NCBI GenBank assembly: GCA_038025085.1
Contig: CM076153.1
Location: 5,177,501-5,241,500, forward strand
Length of the DNA stretch: 64,000 bases
Direction: 5' to 3'
DNA from: Tetragonia tetragonoides
Lineage: Eukaryota; Streptophyta; Magnoliopsida; Caryophyllales; Aizoaceae
Shown here: piece by piece, positions 36,045 to 49,772 of the stretch
Position numbering within the stretch: position 1 is the first letter of the stretch
Layout of the letters: the number at the start of each line of letters is the position of its first letter
The notes under the pieces: generated by a model
What the model was told of the DNA's origin: nothing
Seen by the model: the letters and a program-made list of their open reading frames with translations, nothing else
Database searches by the model: none
Program-made: the position numbers and the translations under genes

Positions 36045-38586
36045 CTGGGGTATCTGGGATTGCAACCTGCTTATATAAACAGAAACAAAATAAAACCCAA
36101 AAAGGAGAAAACAAAATTGAGGGCCAAAAACAAGGAATTTCGTTAGAAAATTATCAAATTAGTTAGCAATTGATTGATTTTTATCGAGACGTTTGTGCTT
36201 GGAAAAGGGAATGACGTGCAAGAGAAGCGAAGAACAAGCTATGATTAGACCATTGCAGTCGCTCGTACTCTGAAAGAGGAAGTTCAGGAAGAAGATCTGG
36301 TTATATATACGAGGTCCATTATCTTTGTGTGGGATTCTCAATTTCTCATTGACCTTTTCTTTTTCTTTCTCCTACACCTATAGGATTTGTGGAGAATGGA
36401 GATATACAAAGTTTTTATTTTCCCTTTTTCCTTTTATTTATTGAACTCTATTGAAATTAGAAAAACAAATTACAATCAAAGCCAATAGACTTTGGGTATA
36501 TTCGATCTAGTTATTTGAATCAATTCAATTCAATTTAGGTTTAATTAAATTCACTTGTAATTCAAATCACTTCAGTGAAATTTTAGGTTAAAAAGTTAAA
36601 AATAACACTATTGTAGACTCGCAAGTACGGTGGTGACTTCAACTTCTTCTTTTTAATATGATTTTGCTAATATGTTTAGCTTTCATGTGGTTGTATATGA
36701 TTGGCAAAATTGGACGATAGAGGCCAACAAGGATGCTCAATACCCATGTAAAGTTTGTTAGCTTCTCCTAAGGCCTTAATGGCCAAAAGAACACAATGGT
36801 TGCCCCTATGATCAGCCAAACATCGTGACGAATAAAAGGAATAAATATTCTCTAATTAGTGAGCAATGTATGTTTGCCTAAATTAATGTCAGAAATAGTA
36901 AAGGTTGTGAGATATAATCAGAACAACTTAGGAGTAAATTATCTTTTGTGGTGTGATTTCAACCGTAGCATGTAGTTGTATGGGAGTTAACAATATTCTC
37001 CAACTGCAAGAACTATCTGAAGATAAATACAGTGATACATTCAAGTTATATACACCCTCAAAAGGACATCCAACCTACTTTTGTCCATTTTCACCGCTCA
37101 AAATTTGTAAACACCCCCGTCCACCAATTATTAAGGTACCAAGTGTACCTACATGGTTGTATCATTGTTCGTGCTAACAAAATTATTCAAGAACGGAAAT
37201 GGACTTTTATTGGCGTCTCATCAATAATGGAAATGAGACAATTATATCTAAACGTTATACATATCAATACATATAAGAATATGATGATAAAACAAAAGAT
37301 ACATAAAATAGCATACATGTAAGATGACAATAATGATTGAAAATCTAATAATATGCTCCCTTTTTGCCATTCGAGAATCTGTTTTGACCCATTTTTTTTT
37401 TCTTTGGCGACTACTAATAAGTAACAAACAAAACAATAAGTTTCTATGATCTATAAATAAATTACCTATAGTAATAGCACAATTAAAACTCACCACTAGG
37501 TTTGGAATTAGACACCCAATTAGCACACTTGACTGGGAGGGGGTTAGAAGTTTCACTAAATGGGGTCAATATCCAATTTGTGTCATGTATTTGCAACAAC
37601 TTTACTAAATTATTAAGGTTTTGTAACTTTATGAAGTGGGGTCAATTGACACTAGTGCTTTGAATGAAATGAAACAATTAAAAACAACTCTTTACGGTGT
37701 TTTGAATCACTGCAAACTGCCAAGGTCCTTACGAAAAACACACAATGTGTATGGCTACCATTCTCGCACAAACATACACACAACTTTAAAAGCTCATTTT
37801 TTTCAAGTGTCAACATCAATCAATCATTAAATGGGAGAAACATTAGACTTGTCCCATAAATTTGGTGAGCCACCCTTATTTCCCATCAACACCCACCTCC
37901 CTTTTCCCCAAGTGAGGAGATTATAGACAATGCAACTACGCAAGTAAGTATCGTGTTAATTATGGTGAGTAGTGATTCTTGTTTCATTGAAAAGTGACTT
38001 ACGTCTCATCAAAAGTTACGAAAAAACCGGCTAATAGAAATTTTTTTGAGCTCTTAAACGTGCTCATCTCATTCATTTCTCATGAATTGTCCATTTTCTA
38101 CCAAAATTGATGCTGGTCAAAGTAAAAAAAAAAAAAACAAAAAAACGAGCCATTTACCACTTTCTTCCATCACATTTCTCTAATTCTTCACCCACGCACC
38201 TCAATCCTTCTAGATTTTACTCGTGAAATTGTGACTACCCCATTGGTCTCATTCACATTTCCAATTTTGCGTATATAATAGGAGTAACTGATAAGTCCAT
38301 GAGCTTACTCTTTGTGACTTGGTGAATGTGATTGCCCATTGCACCAAAAAAATTGCCCGTTTACTTTAAAAGATCCCCATTTCTTCTAGAGTGATGAAAG
38401 CCATAGCCCACAAGCAATTCTTAAAAGGGAAAAGAATATCAAACTTATCAAAATCAGACAACAGAAACAAAGACAAAATCCAAATTAAAATGGGACACAA
38501 ACCGTCTTTATCCCAATAATAACAGGCAACACCAATACTCTCAGAAAACGTTTTCGTCACCATCAGCACCTCTATGCTAATCTCTT

Positions 38587-38617
<31 letters not shown>

Positions 38618-38752
38618 CTTCCTTCATTAGGGTTTCATCCCACTAATCTCATCAGAGTAGCAAACACTTGAATCAACACAAGCTAGCAAATAATTATTCT
38701 GGAAAAATCCATTCTTTTTTATTTTCTGGGGAAATTAGAAACAAGATTAAAA
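36045..38752. other. Divergent intergenic region before Yippee-like gene
   Basis: 2.7 kb between divergent start codons. The left end (36045-36340) is probably the leader and promoter of the basic nuclear protein gene. The right end (38570-38752) has a (CT)n tract and looks like the leader of the Yippee gene. The middle is AT-rich with no recognised element. Confidence 0.5.
38589..38617 (+). repeat. (CT)n tract in Yippee gene leader
   Basis: A pure CT dinucleotide run ~135 bp upstream of the start codon. Pyrimidine tracts of this kind are common in plant 5' UTRs and core promoters. Confidence 0.85.
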
Positions 38753-39052
38753 ATGGGAAGAATATTCGTGATAGAGCTGGAAGGCAGGACTTACAAATGC
38801 AAATTTTGTAAAACTGACCTTGCTCTCGCAGATGATATCGTTTCCCGGGTATTTTTCACTCCCTTTTCCGTTTACAAATGATGAATTTGATATGATTTTA
38901 GTCATTTTTCTGCTTATAAGTATTTATGTACTCATGTTTCATTCATTTCCCCTGTTTCTTTCTGTTAGTAAGTAATTAATCTTTTCTGGTTTCCAAATGG
39001 TGAAGTTTTATGTGGGTAGTTCCTTTATTTTTGTTTCATAAATTTATCTTTT

Positions 39053-39085
<33 letters not shown>

Positions 39086-41701
39086 TTTTGCTTACTGTTT
39101 TTCAATTTTAGGAAATTGTATTTGTATTTACAAATACAGGAAAGCTATTCCAGTGACGGATATTTCATATATGTAATATTTATTGACGACTATGTTTTGC
39201 ATTGTATTAGTCAAGTTTGCTGCTCAAAATTTAATCTTTTCTGTATAGAGAAATCAAAGGGGATCGAAAAAGATACAAATATTCAATTATGTTGGATTTT
39301 GTAAGTTATTGGAATAAAGAAATTAAGTTAGGCTGTCATTGTCTGAAAGGGAATTGTGCAGAATTAATTAGTATCTAATCTAATGTGTGTAAAATGGCAT
39401 CATTTGAGTTGAGTACTGCCATGTTTCCTTGTAAGGAAGTTTATCTTTTATCTATTTATTTTAGGTTGGGTGGAAATGAGTGCTGCTAGCTGTTTGTGGG
39501 ATTCATGTGTAAAATTGTACTGAGTATAGGTAATTTAAGGTAGCAGGTTGGTTATGTGATTGTTTGATTTACGCGCTAACTTGCCTTGTTCTCATGGTTA
39601 TACCAGGCTTTTCACAGTCGGCGAGGGAAAGCGTTTCTGTTTAATAATGTGTGAGTGTCTTGCTACTCTGCTCAAAACTACTTTACTAGCTCAAAACTTG
39701 GCTCTTTCGGTGTTCGGTTGTCGAATGTTGCTACTTGCTATATATATTGATTTGCACATGTGAATATATTATGGTGATTGCTCAAAACTATTTTGCATAA
39801 TTAGTCCAATTATTCGTTTTTGTGAAGCAAAGGAAACAGTCAAACCATCTTGCTCTTTGCACATTTGATAGGTTCCTCTCCACCCTTGAAGATCAACATT
39901 ACTTCTAAAGTTAGATTTTGCATATGTGATGGTAGTTAGGTACCCCCCCCCCCCCTAAGATGAAGATTACCTTTCCTCTCCACCCATCATTTCAGGTTGA
40001 AGTCGAAGTGTCGAGCCATCTTTTCATCACCCCACAAAATAGTAAGATCTAGCAATAGATACTAATCCACAAGCAATAGCCATGTCCATGCTTAATTGCT
40101 TACATCAGGGCTAAAGGATATTGGCCTTATATAGTCACATATGTATAGAAACTTGATGTTGGAGCTTATAAAGTAATAAATTTGAGTCATATTTTTACAG
40201 ATGATAATATTGGTTGCTTAATTTTGTAATATTAGTTGTACCCTTCTGTTTTGCAGAGAGCTAGAAATGATAGTAACAAGTTAGAAGTTAAAAAAAGAGA
40301 GAGAGCATGGAGTTGCTTTAGCTTAATTAAGGTTTAAGGGCATTTAAAGTAAACTGGAAACAGCATAATATAGTACTCCATGTTGTATATAGAGAATGTG
40401 TTGATCAGACTGACATATGGGCCATGTGGGGTAGATGTTACATGCCAACACAGAAATGTCAAAATTTAGAAACTTCAACTAGAGAGGAAAGGAAAGTCAT
40501 GATTGAAATTTCTTCATCCACAGTTACCATCACCACAGTCAAAGCACCTGCTTGATTTTTAATTTTAAATGCTGAAAAGGCATGAAGACTACTTTTCAGG
40601 TTTCCCTTTTGTACCATGTTCTCCTGAAATCAAACTGGGTAACAAATTACTCAAATCAATTTTTTTTTGCATTATTGTTCTTCATGTATGAATGTTCTCA
40701 TGTAAGTCCTGTTTGTGTTTCTAACTGTTGCCTGTTTGTGCTTATACTGTTGGGAGTTGTGTTCATGGGAAATATTGTTTTGGAGATTGAATCCATTTGA
40801 TTTTTGTTTCAGGGTAAATATCATTTTAGGAGCTTCAGAGGAAAGACTGATGCTCTCTGGATTGCACACTGTTGCAGATATATTTTGCTGCTGCTGCGGA
40901 CAGATTCTCGGATGGAAATATGTACTCTTCTGTCTCTCTCTTTTCTCCCCTTCCCCCTCGCCCTCCCCAGGGATTAAATGCACCCGAGTTCCATGGACCT
41001 GATATGCTAGAACTGGTCATATGTATTAACCAATTATGGGGTACCCAAAATTTTGGAATATCTGTCACAACTTTGACTTATTACAGTCAAGCTCAAATTT
41101 TGTCTTTGATAAAAAAACTACAAGTTGTCATATCTGCTACTTTTGCTGGTTTTTCCTCATTGTTGACCAGGTAACTTGACTTCAAGTTCCTGGGAGATAA
41201 TTATGTATATTTGCAGCTGTATTGACTTAATCAAATTTTGGTGGCTTCAGTGATTTTAATCAATTTTGGAGTACTACTGGAAAATGGAGATTTCGATAAT
41301 CAGACTTGATTGGGTGTAATATTGTGTTACATCTCCGTTTGATGCATTTATTTTGATATACGACAATGCAGAAAATGTCTAGCTTGGTTAATTTTGTTGA
41401 ACATTATGGTTACATTTTTCAAGTGTTGATCACAGCTCTGTGATATTTTGATCCAGGAATCAGCTCATGAGAAAAGCCAGAAGTACAAAGAAGGGAAGTT
41501 TGTCATTGAAAGGTACTTAAATCTCCTCTTTGAAGTTTGCATTTCTTGTCCTGCTACTTATCCAAGCTTGCTGCTGCATTATTCATTTCATGTGTGAAGT
41601 TACCAGCTCATTTGTGTATAAACAGAGGCAGGATCCTTGATAGCTTAGACACCGAGTTCTTCATTGATGCCCGGCCGATGAGTGATGCCGAAGACGCTTA
41701 G
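38753..41701 (+). CDS. Yippee-like zinc-binding protein
   Basis: Five exons, 38753-38848, 39607-39650, 40813-40921, 41457-41512 and 41626-41701, total 381 nt (126 residues), the usual Yippee length. The Yippee domain is a compact zinc fold formed by two Cys pairs. Here these are CKFC (residues 17-20) and the CCCC within [17 protein letters not shown]. Conserved stretches [34 protein letters not shown] and [18 protein letters not shown] match the family well. The start [16 protein letters not shown] is typical of the plant group. All introns are GT-AG and no defect is seen. The molecular role of plant Yippee proteins is poorly defined; animal relatives act in the nucleus and as cofactors of E3 ligases or transcription. 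Confidence 0.93.
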
Positions 41702-42768
41702 ACAAGTTCACTTTTGATGAAGGACATGTATGTTATTGAGTGATAACATGTATGTTTATGGAGTAATAACATGTTCTGTGATCGAAAAGCGCAGACGTGT
41801 ACATCTTTAAATGTATATTCGAGCATGGCTTTTGGTGGAGCCTAATAGCTCTGAAGTCTGAAGTTTCTTGTACTTGAACTCAAAGTTGTTCTTGTGTTCA
41901 TTTATGTGATGGTTAGTACTTGATTTCCACAGATTCACGCACTGCACGCAGTTCTGTTGTTCTTGTACAATTCTGCAACCTATCGCCTGAGGGGTGATTT
42001 CTCCTCTGACGGGAAAATACCTCCCGCGGCAATTGTTTCATGGTGAGCAAATATGCCCCTTGTCTAACATGAGCATACTTGTTTTCGGGGGCTATACAAT
42101 GAAAAAATTACACAAAAATAATTCGTAGTTTACCCCGTGTTACAAAAATAATCCGAAAATTTAAATCCATAAAATTACTCCCAAGTTTTATCTTGTTTTA
42201 GACATTCAATTTAATGATTAACGATGTTAAGTTCTCGTTAAGTTTCATCCAAAGTGGAACTTTAAGTTGTTGACGACTTATTGTCAATGAACCCTTAACC
42301 CCAATTTTTGGTTAGTACATTTTGTATCACTCAAAAAATTAATACTCTGTCTCTCAAAAAAAAAAAAAAAAAACTGTAGCCTGTAGGAGTAACTTTTTGT
42401 GTCTATAATGAGTTTCAATAAAAAAATCATACTCCCCTGTCCCCTCCCCCTTTAGCAAACTACCAACTACCAAGAATTTATGTTTTCAAGTGATATAATT
42501 TTTTAATAAACCTCTTATGAGGTCGTCCGTGAGACTATTTTATAATCAAGTATGACGTAATACTTGTATGAATGACCTATTTGTGAGGCCATCTCATATA
42601 AATTTTTGTGATATTTATTTAATGACTGCTCGTTTTGAGTAATATAATATTGGAGGATCATCGTCAATTTGTCATGTTTTAGGTAGGTGCTCTCAAGTCT
42701 CAAAGATTAAGGGATATAATAGAATGGATTTTTGTGGTCATATTTTGCTATGTTGGTATAATAACTAC
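41702..42768. other. Spacer downstream of Yippee gene
   Basis: The first ~250 bp are probably the 3' UTR. The rest is AT-rich with an A-run at ~42356 and no recognised gene or element. Confidence 0.5.
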
Positions 42769-42776
42769 GAGTTGGG

Positions 42777-43108
<332 letters not shown>

Positions 43109-43117
43109 GAGTTGGGT

Positions 43118-45115
43118 GCACTTATATATTTTTTTCTTTTCCGTTTTTTTGCTTTTTTCAAGTGCTTAAACTAATTAAATATGAGCAAAAGAAAGAAAGC
43201 CGGTTGAAATCCTCAACGTGGCGACCAGCTAGATCACCGTCCAACAACATACGCATCACATTTGGGGGGAAGTGGGTCCAAATGGTCCCACAAAATGTCT
43301 CTGTCATTCGCTGACGCGCCGTCTCACTCACTGTCTCTCACCTTCTTCCCTTTCAAAGCGCGTCGTTTAATTTGGCGGGGACAGTCGTACCATACGCCCT
43401 CCACGTGAACCGCGTCACGTGTCAATTTCTCCCCCAAGCAATTCGTAATGTTTTGTTTGTTTTCTTTTCTTTGTTGTTTTCTTTTTTCTTTTATTTTTTT
43501 TTGATTTGTGGCTGACCAGGAAAGTGGGGAAATCTTTGAAAAGCAGCCACGGCGGCATTTCGTTAAGGTTGGGACCCACCGATAGCGGCCGCCATTCACA
43601 ATGGGAGTTTGTTTTAAATCCACACCCACACACACGTGTATCGTGCTCCCTCTTGTCAAAACTGGATTATTGTTTAATGCAAAGCAATTATTTATTGAGT
43701 TTCTTGTCATTTCAGAAAATCCTGGAGTTCCTTTTTTTATAATCTTGATTGGGATTTCTTATTTGTGTAACCGAATGGGATTTGTGAAAACAGGGGATCA
43801 CACACGTCAAGGCCACCTTCATCTCTCATATCAAAAGAGAGGGAAAATGAGGTTAGATTAGCTTAATTGGGCAGTAATAAGATATATAAAATCTTTACTA
43901 AGTTTTCCAACCATCAACTTAAATCTTTGAATGAATTATTCTTTCATAGAATCAGAACTGCAACATATGGGTGACCAATAGATTTTGTGTTCGAATGCTA
44001 GGACGGAGTCAATGCTCTGTAAATGAAACTCCATAATTAAACGTGTTTTGTTGGGAGTATTATTAAGACATGCAAATCTTCAAAAGTTTACCAGAGACAT
44101 GTGAGTGAGGACAAAATACGCTAAAAAGCTCGCAGTGATTTATTTTCATATAACTTTATTTAGTCCAAATTCCATTTAATTGTCTTTGTCTGCCCGCCTC
44201 CCCCTTTATACTACTCGTATATATTTTTAGTTTGCACCCCTCACACTCAAAATTCTACTTCCGCCATTATTTGTATGATCAATTTTTAGCCCAGTCATAT
44301 GGAGTGTTATAATTATTGAGCCCAATTCACTTCAATTACTTACAATAATAAGCTAATAACACAGCCTAACTTATCAATTAAATGTGTTAATTTTCTTTTA
44401 TTGTTTGCTCTCTGCTTGTCATTTTGATATGGAACACTCATGTATGTCAACAAGAAAGTACAGAGCCCAATCAAGTGGCAGCAGCCTTTCATAATTTAGT
44501 TTCAACAATGGAGAGTGCGTACTGGAATAGGAGTTACAAAATGTTCGGTCGGTGGAGGAAGAGTGTTGCTACATCCAACACTGTGTGGTAGCACAGTTGC
44601 TACCACACATGTGGGTCCATTCCAATAAAAAACCGGAAACGGGCATTGCCAGTTAAGGCTATGAGACTGAGTGAATGTGAGTTAAAGGACTTAAGGCAGT
44701 TGAAAAAAAAAAAAAAAGGCAGTGATAAAAATTGCTTTGGGTCCCGCATAAAGGCAAAGAGAGGCAGGGGAGAGCACGTGTAGTGTAAGACATATTTTAA
44801 TTTATTTTTATCCACTTTTGGCATTTGTCTCTTGTGGAAATGTAAATGTATATACAATGTCTCTATTCTTGAAATGTCGGGAGTAACTTTGTCCTTTTTA
44901 TTTTTGTTGGTTAGAAATGTTAATAACCAATCTAATTAATAGAACTTACTCCGTACTAAACATACGTGATAAATAGTACTCTACATTTTTTTTGTCCACT
45001 ATATTATTATTGTTCTGGTTTCCTTTTTGGTCCTAGATTATTTATTTATTTTATTAGAAAAATGTAAACAATAAATTATTTATTGTAAATGGTTGTCGTC
45101 ACCCTTAATTCTTAG
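43118..45115. other. Intergenic; GC-richer patch at 43190-43640
   Basis: The patch 43190-43640 is GC-rich compared with its surroundings and contains CACGTG-type motifs (CCACGTGAACC ~43401, TCACGTGTC ~43416) and a NotI-like GCGGCCGC near 43585. It resembles a promoter or a decayed gene edge, but no coding exon follows. The rest is AT-rich with nothing recognised. Confidence 0.4.
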
Positions 45116-45262
45116 TAGGTAGCTCAAATGGTAAGACCTTTAATATTTATAAATGTCTAACATTCGATTCACTTCAATATCTTGAAAGTTTCTGGGTCAT
45201 TAACTTCATTCCATATGATATTAGCTAGTCGAGCAAAGCCCTAATAATACCCATGTCATCTA
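45116..45262 (+). mobile_element. Diverged SINE of family C
   Basis: The order of blocks matches the SINE at 14467-14629: GTAGCTCAAATGGTAAGACC (A box), a degraded B-box region, then GGGTCATTAACTTCATTCCA and CCCATGTCATCTAGAAA. No target duplication was found, which fits an old copy. Confidence 0.6.
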
Positions 45263-46113
45263 GAAACCCAACAAATAAATGACTAGTAATGCATTAACTA
45301 TGAAGTTATAAAAAAAAAAGAAGTTAAACTGTTATATCATTATTTTTATTGTTATAATAATATTTATATCGTATATAATCAAGGTCAGAGTATGAGAGCA
45401 CATATTATCCATTCATTCTCAAAATTCATTGGCCCATGTTTCTCAAAAAAAAAAAAAAAAAACATTGATCCATAATTAACCCAAATTAACATTTGTTCAT
45501 TTTAATTAACCCATATTCTATTTGCAAAGTCGTGCAATTTGTGGCACTAACATACAACATAATATTATACGTCAAATGCAAACAGCACGGCAACACTTAC
45601 TATTATGGTAATATATATACCGCTATATATAAAATTTATACTGTTATACATATTAAAATGACATATTTATACATACCGTTACCTTATATAACTTTATGTG
45701 CGGGTTGCCTTATACACTTTGAAAATTAATAAATCAAATTATTGTAGCATAAAAGACAAAACTTAGATTTTATTTTTTTTGAGACAAACTTATTAGTAAT
45801 ACTTGACAAAAATTATAAATTGATCAATTAAATATGAAGTTACAAATATAATTTTATACTGTTATGAAATAAGTGCGCACATTACCCCGAATGATGGGCA
45901 TTAGGTAAGTATATATATTAGTATGATAATATTTATACTGTTATATGTATTAATATGATAATATTTTAATTATATCATATATATACTTAAAGTGAGAGCA
46001 TGAGAGCACATCTCATCCCCTCATTCTTAGAATCCAGTCGCCCAAAATTACCCCAAATCAACATTAACTTTATTTGATTTTTCGTTAATTAATATCCCCC
46101 AACACCAAGCCCT

Positions 46114-46252
46114 CACCCTAAAACTCTGAAACCCTACCCTAAACCTTATACTATAAATCTAAACCGTAAAACCCTACCCTAAACCCTAAAATCCTAAACC
46201 CCAAAATCCTAAACCCTAAACACTAAAACCCTAAACTCCAAACCCAGACTAA
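46114..46252. repeat. Interstitial telomere-like repeats (CCCTAAA)n, degenerate
   Basis: At least ten CCCTAAA-like heptamers (ACCCTAAACC, CCTAAACCCCAAAATCC and similar) occur over ~140 bp, mixed with variants. The orientation is constant. It may be an old interstitial telomeric insertion or repair scar. Confidence 0.75.
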
Positions 46253-46649
46253 TATTGGCCAAAACCGTAAGCACTTGCCGAAACCCCTGAAACATTAGAT
46301 ACCCTAAGAACAAAACGGAGCACAATAGAATATGGTAAAACCCTAACTACAGGATCCACCTAAACTGTTTTAGCCAATATTTTGTTTTATTTTCATAATG
46401 ATATAGCAATATAAACATAAACAATTAATATTAATGCGTAAGGAGAAAGTCAAGTGAATATCATAAATTGCAAGAAAGGATAACTAAACCCTATAAGAAA
46501 CCCAACCTATTAGTTAGAAGCTGAATGGCTAAAAGCTTGACAATTAAAGGTAAAAAAAAAGCTTATGCACCTCTCTTTTTCTTTTTCTTTTTTGGACCCT
46601 TTCTTAACTTCTCCCATTTAAGAAGGGAATAAATTATTTTTTTAATTTG

Positions 46650-46870
46650 ATCATTAATCATTTAAAATTTATCCAAATAAACATATTCAATATTTAACTC
46701 ATTTGAAAGTATGATTTGAGATATTTTTGGTGACATAGTTATCGTCATTAATTTATTTCAAAATAAAAGTTATATGAGTTATAAAGTTACACATGAACTG
46801 AACTAGACTGGACTGAACGAATCTGGACTGAATTTAAGTAAAATTAAGTTGAATCAAACAGAGCATTAAT
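46650..46870. repeat. Dispersed repeat family D, copy 2
   Basis: Block order as in the copies at 31565-31800 and 56885-57110, including CATTTGAAAGTATGATTTGA, TAAAGTTACACATGAACTGA and AATTAAGTTGAATCAAAC. Confidence 0.6.
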
Positions 46871-47128
46871 GACATTGTTAATTTTCTAGTTCAGATGAGA
46901 CAAAAAAGACCAATATAATATACATATAAATGAGTAAGGGGAGATTCACATCTAAGACTTAATTTATCCAGCATATTAGCCTTAACCATTAGAACAAGAC
47001 ATTCTCGATAATGAATGACATTGTTAATTTGTTATAAAAAGTAGTAACAATTCCTTTAAATAATTTAAAATAGAAGTCAAGAAATTAACTATTGGTATGT
47101 ATGTAATACTAATACTGTAATACAGTAA

Positions 47129-47426
47129 GGGGCCGTTTGGTTGGGGGTAATGATTAAGGGGGTAATGGGATGGATTTTTAGTCTAAAATGGGAGGTATGT
47201 GAGGTAGTGGGGGTTAGATTTTATGAGGAGGAGGGTAATGATTACCCTCATTTGAGGGATAATAGAAACCCACCTCTCCCTAGGGTAATGAGATTCCCCC
47301 ATTTTCCTTCCTTTTCTCCATTACCATTTCCTAAACATTACCCTCATCACCACTTCATATTACTATTTTAGCCTAAAAATCTATTCTATTACCCCCTTAA
47401 TTATTACCCCCAAGCAAATGGCCCCT
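47129..47426. mobile_element. Tourist-type (PIF/Harbinger) MITE
   Basis: A 298-bp element with inverted ends GGGGCCGTTTGGTTGGGGGT and (inverse of the right end) GGGGCCATTTGCTTGGGGGT. The inversion continues ~55 bp. It is flanked by TAA on both sides (47126-47128, 47427-47429), the duplication expected for Tourist elements. Confidence 0.85.
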
Positions 47427-48634
47427 AATAATATGGACTTGGGAGAGAATATAGTAAAATGCATATGGGCCCACTATTTTCATTTGATGCACCTTTTTTC
47501 TCACATTCCCCTTTGTTTTTCCAAGCAATTACAACTAAAAATTTGGGGGTTACCAGTTTCAATATTAAGAAAAGCAACGTGGGTCCCATTTGTGTTGGAC
47601 TCCTGTTCACCCACACTATGTGGGATGTAGTATTACCCGTGGAGGAAATAGAGAATACAGACAAAGAGAATCTTGACACCGTACTTCGTCAATGTGAATT
47701 CTATTACTTCTTTGTGCTACATGCCATACTAAAGCATCCACATGTGGTTGACACTTTTATGCGTTTACTATTACTACTCCTTTTTTTTTGAAAATGAACT
47801 CCACCTGCTCGATTCACATTGAATTAGTATCACATTCACAATATACTAAATACTAATATAGTTACTGTGATCGATGATGGTTATTCTTGATGAATCGGTT
47901 CTACAAGCATTAGTTTGGTTTGATAAAAAAAAACACATTGGTTTGGTAGTTGCAAAACTTGGTTGATATATACTACTCCATAGCTATAGCTTGGATTCAA
48001 GACAACGTCGCTACTCATTCTGCCCTTAATTTGGTCGTCTTACAAAAGTTTTTGTGTTTCGTTCTAGTTAATTTGCTTGGTTGGAGATAATAAATTGATA
48101 AAATAGGACATTTGCAATTATTTAAGGAAACTTTACTTATCTACAAAATGTGAAATTTTTACAATTTCCTATCAAGCTTTTACCAATTTTTCTAACTGGA
48201 TTATCCTAATCTGTTGTCAAAATTACTTATAAAAACTATTATCTTTTTTTGGTGGATAACGGAATGGAAAAGCAAATCAATTGACAATCTAATGATGTAC
48301 TTATTCCCATTAAGAACACCAAAGGGATGTTTGTTCGTTGTTTCTTTATATACAAAAATCTGACAAGATAAGATAAGAGCAGCAGCGTAGCAGCAGTGCC
48401 TCTTGAATACAAAATTCCTGCTCGCCATCCACTCTCTCTTTCTCTCTCCTCTGTCACCGGTTTTTTCTCTCTTTTTTTTTTCCATTTTTCAAAAACAGGA
48501 AATCATTACCATCTTACCATGAAAAAACCTAATAAAAAATGGGGGGAAAAAAAAAAAAAAACAAAAAAAAAACTGGATCTTGTGTTGTTGGTTCATAAGT
48601 TGTAAACCCAATTTTGGAACGAATGCCTCTCAAA
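47427..48634. other. 3' flank of the ERF gene
   Basis: AT-rich 1.2 kb downstream of the minus-strand ERF gene. Contains A/T homopolymer runs, and no gene is supported. Confidence 0.5.
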
Positions 48635-49249
48635 TCAAGCTACTTCTTGAGGTGGGGACAAGTTAAGATCAAGATCAAGCATCAATCTCTGATTATTATT
48701 ATTATCACCATCAACAACAAAATCAACGGTGGATGATGACTCAGCGTCACTCTGGGCCCCACCATTGTTCCCCAACGACCTCCCACACCTATACGCCTCC
48801 CTGATGGCACTCACTCTCTGCGCCAACGCGCCGTAAAACGCGTACTCCCCACGCGCCTCCTTCATTCGCGCCACGCCGCAGCGGGACAGCGTGAGCTCGA
48901 GCGGTAACGGCGGCGCGTCAACACACGCGCCACTGGAATCGACTGCGCTGTCCTGGCTAGCCGGTGGGCTGCGGTCCTCTTCGCCGGGGTAGGGGAAGTT
49001 GGTCTTGGCCTTCGACCCGCGGAACTGCCTCGCAGCGGTGTCATACGCACGCGCCGCGTCCTCGGCGGTGTCGAAGGTGCCGAGCCAGACACGTGTCTTC
49101 TTCGTCGGGTCGCGGATCTCAGCCGCGTATCGGCCCCATGGCCGCTTTCTAACACCTCTAAAGCGGATCTCGGTGGCACCAGCGACTCCCCCGCCACCGC
49201 CATTAGCGTTGGTGGGTTTCGGGTTTTGATGCTTAGAAGTTGGAGCCAT
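48635..49249 (-). CDS. AP2/ERF transcription factor, EAR-type repressor
   Basis: An intronless 204-residue protein. A single AP2/ERF DNA-binding domain spans residues ~29-87 ([19 protein letters not shown], then [20 protein letters not shown]). It is preceded by a short Gly-rich leader. The domain recognises GCC-box type DNA in the nucleus. The C-terminus carries an EAR repression motif [10 protein letters not shown] (residues 191-200), and an LxLxL-like LPLELTL lies in the middle. This combination defines class II ERF repressors (group VIII, ERF3/4/7-like), which damp ethylene, ABA and stress responses. Coding GC is much higher than in the flanks. The exact paralogue is not assigned. The start is the Met directly before the leader; an overlapping frame reaching 49416 is a shadow. 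Confidence 0.95.
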   Translation of the reverse strand: MAPTSKHQNPKPTNANGGGGGVAGATEIRFRGVRKRPWGRYAAEIRDPTKKTRVWLGTFDTAEDAARAYDTAARQFRGSKAKTNFPYPGEEDRSPPASQDSAVDSSGACVDAPPLPLELTLSRCGVARMKEARGEYAFYGALAQRVSAIREAYRCGRSLGNNGGAQSDAESSSTVDFVVDGDNNNNQRLMLDLDLNLSPPQEVA

Positions 49250-49356
49250 TTTTGGATGGTATTGGTAAGGAAAGAGAAAACAACAAAACGGGGGCGGTGA
49301 GTGAGTGGATGGAGGGGAAAGATGTGGGAGAAAATAGAGGCAAGGAGAATGGGGAG

Positions 49357-49364
49357 TTTATATA
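49357..49364 (-). promoter_or_regulatory. Candidate TATA box of ERF gene
   Basis: TATATAAA on the minus strand lies about 108 bp upstream of the ERF start codon within a CT-rich context. This implies a leader of roughly 75-80 nt. Confidence 0.6.
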
Positions 49365-49489
49365 GAGGAGAGAGAGTGGGGAGGGAAAGGCCTGAAGGGA
49401 AGGGGGAGCGGGTCACGGTTTCATGAAGTCACGCTCCAAGAGAGTGAGCGTGTGTGTGCGTGCATGTTTGGATATTCTTTAATCTTAAT

Positions 49490-49772
49490 GTTTTTTTTTT
49501 GCTAGTCAAAAGAGGGTGCAAGTGAATGACGATCGAGACACCTCCTGCTACATCATGTTCGGACTCTCGTGTTCAATAGCGAACATATCAGACTAGCTGA
49601 ACAACCAGCGCAAGCACTGGTCCCGTCAATGTAGCACCAACAAGGAGCTAGTATAGTTCCTAGAAGGCAGCAGACAAAAGGCATGAGGAGAATGAGGATT
49701 CGAACCCATGACCTTGCCTTACCTAACCACTTGGGAGTAAGTTTGGAACCACTAGACCACTACCCTTGTTGG
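49490..49772 (-). mobile_element. Full-length tRNA-derived SINE (family B)
   Basis: A 283-bp insertion with a perfect 14-bp duplication TCTTTAATCTTAAT (49476-49489 and 49773-49786). The minus strand starts with a tRNA-like head (GGTAGTGGTCTAGTGG, then B box ATGGGTTCGAATCCTC) and ends in poly(A), seen as ~11 T at 49491. It lies 5' to the ERF promoter. A 5'-truncated relative is at 61313-61535. Confidence 0.88.

Noticed and set aside
43324..43710. 128-codon minus-strand frame
   Set aside because: Low-complexity Lys-rich translation of an AT run joined to a GC-rich patch, with no family resemblance.
48862..49416. 184-codon minus-strand frame overlapping the ERF gene
   Set aside because: It overlaps the AP2 domain in another frame. 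The coding signal (domain, EAR motif) is entirely in the 48635-49249 frame.
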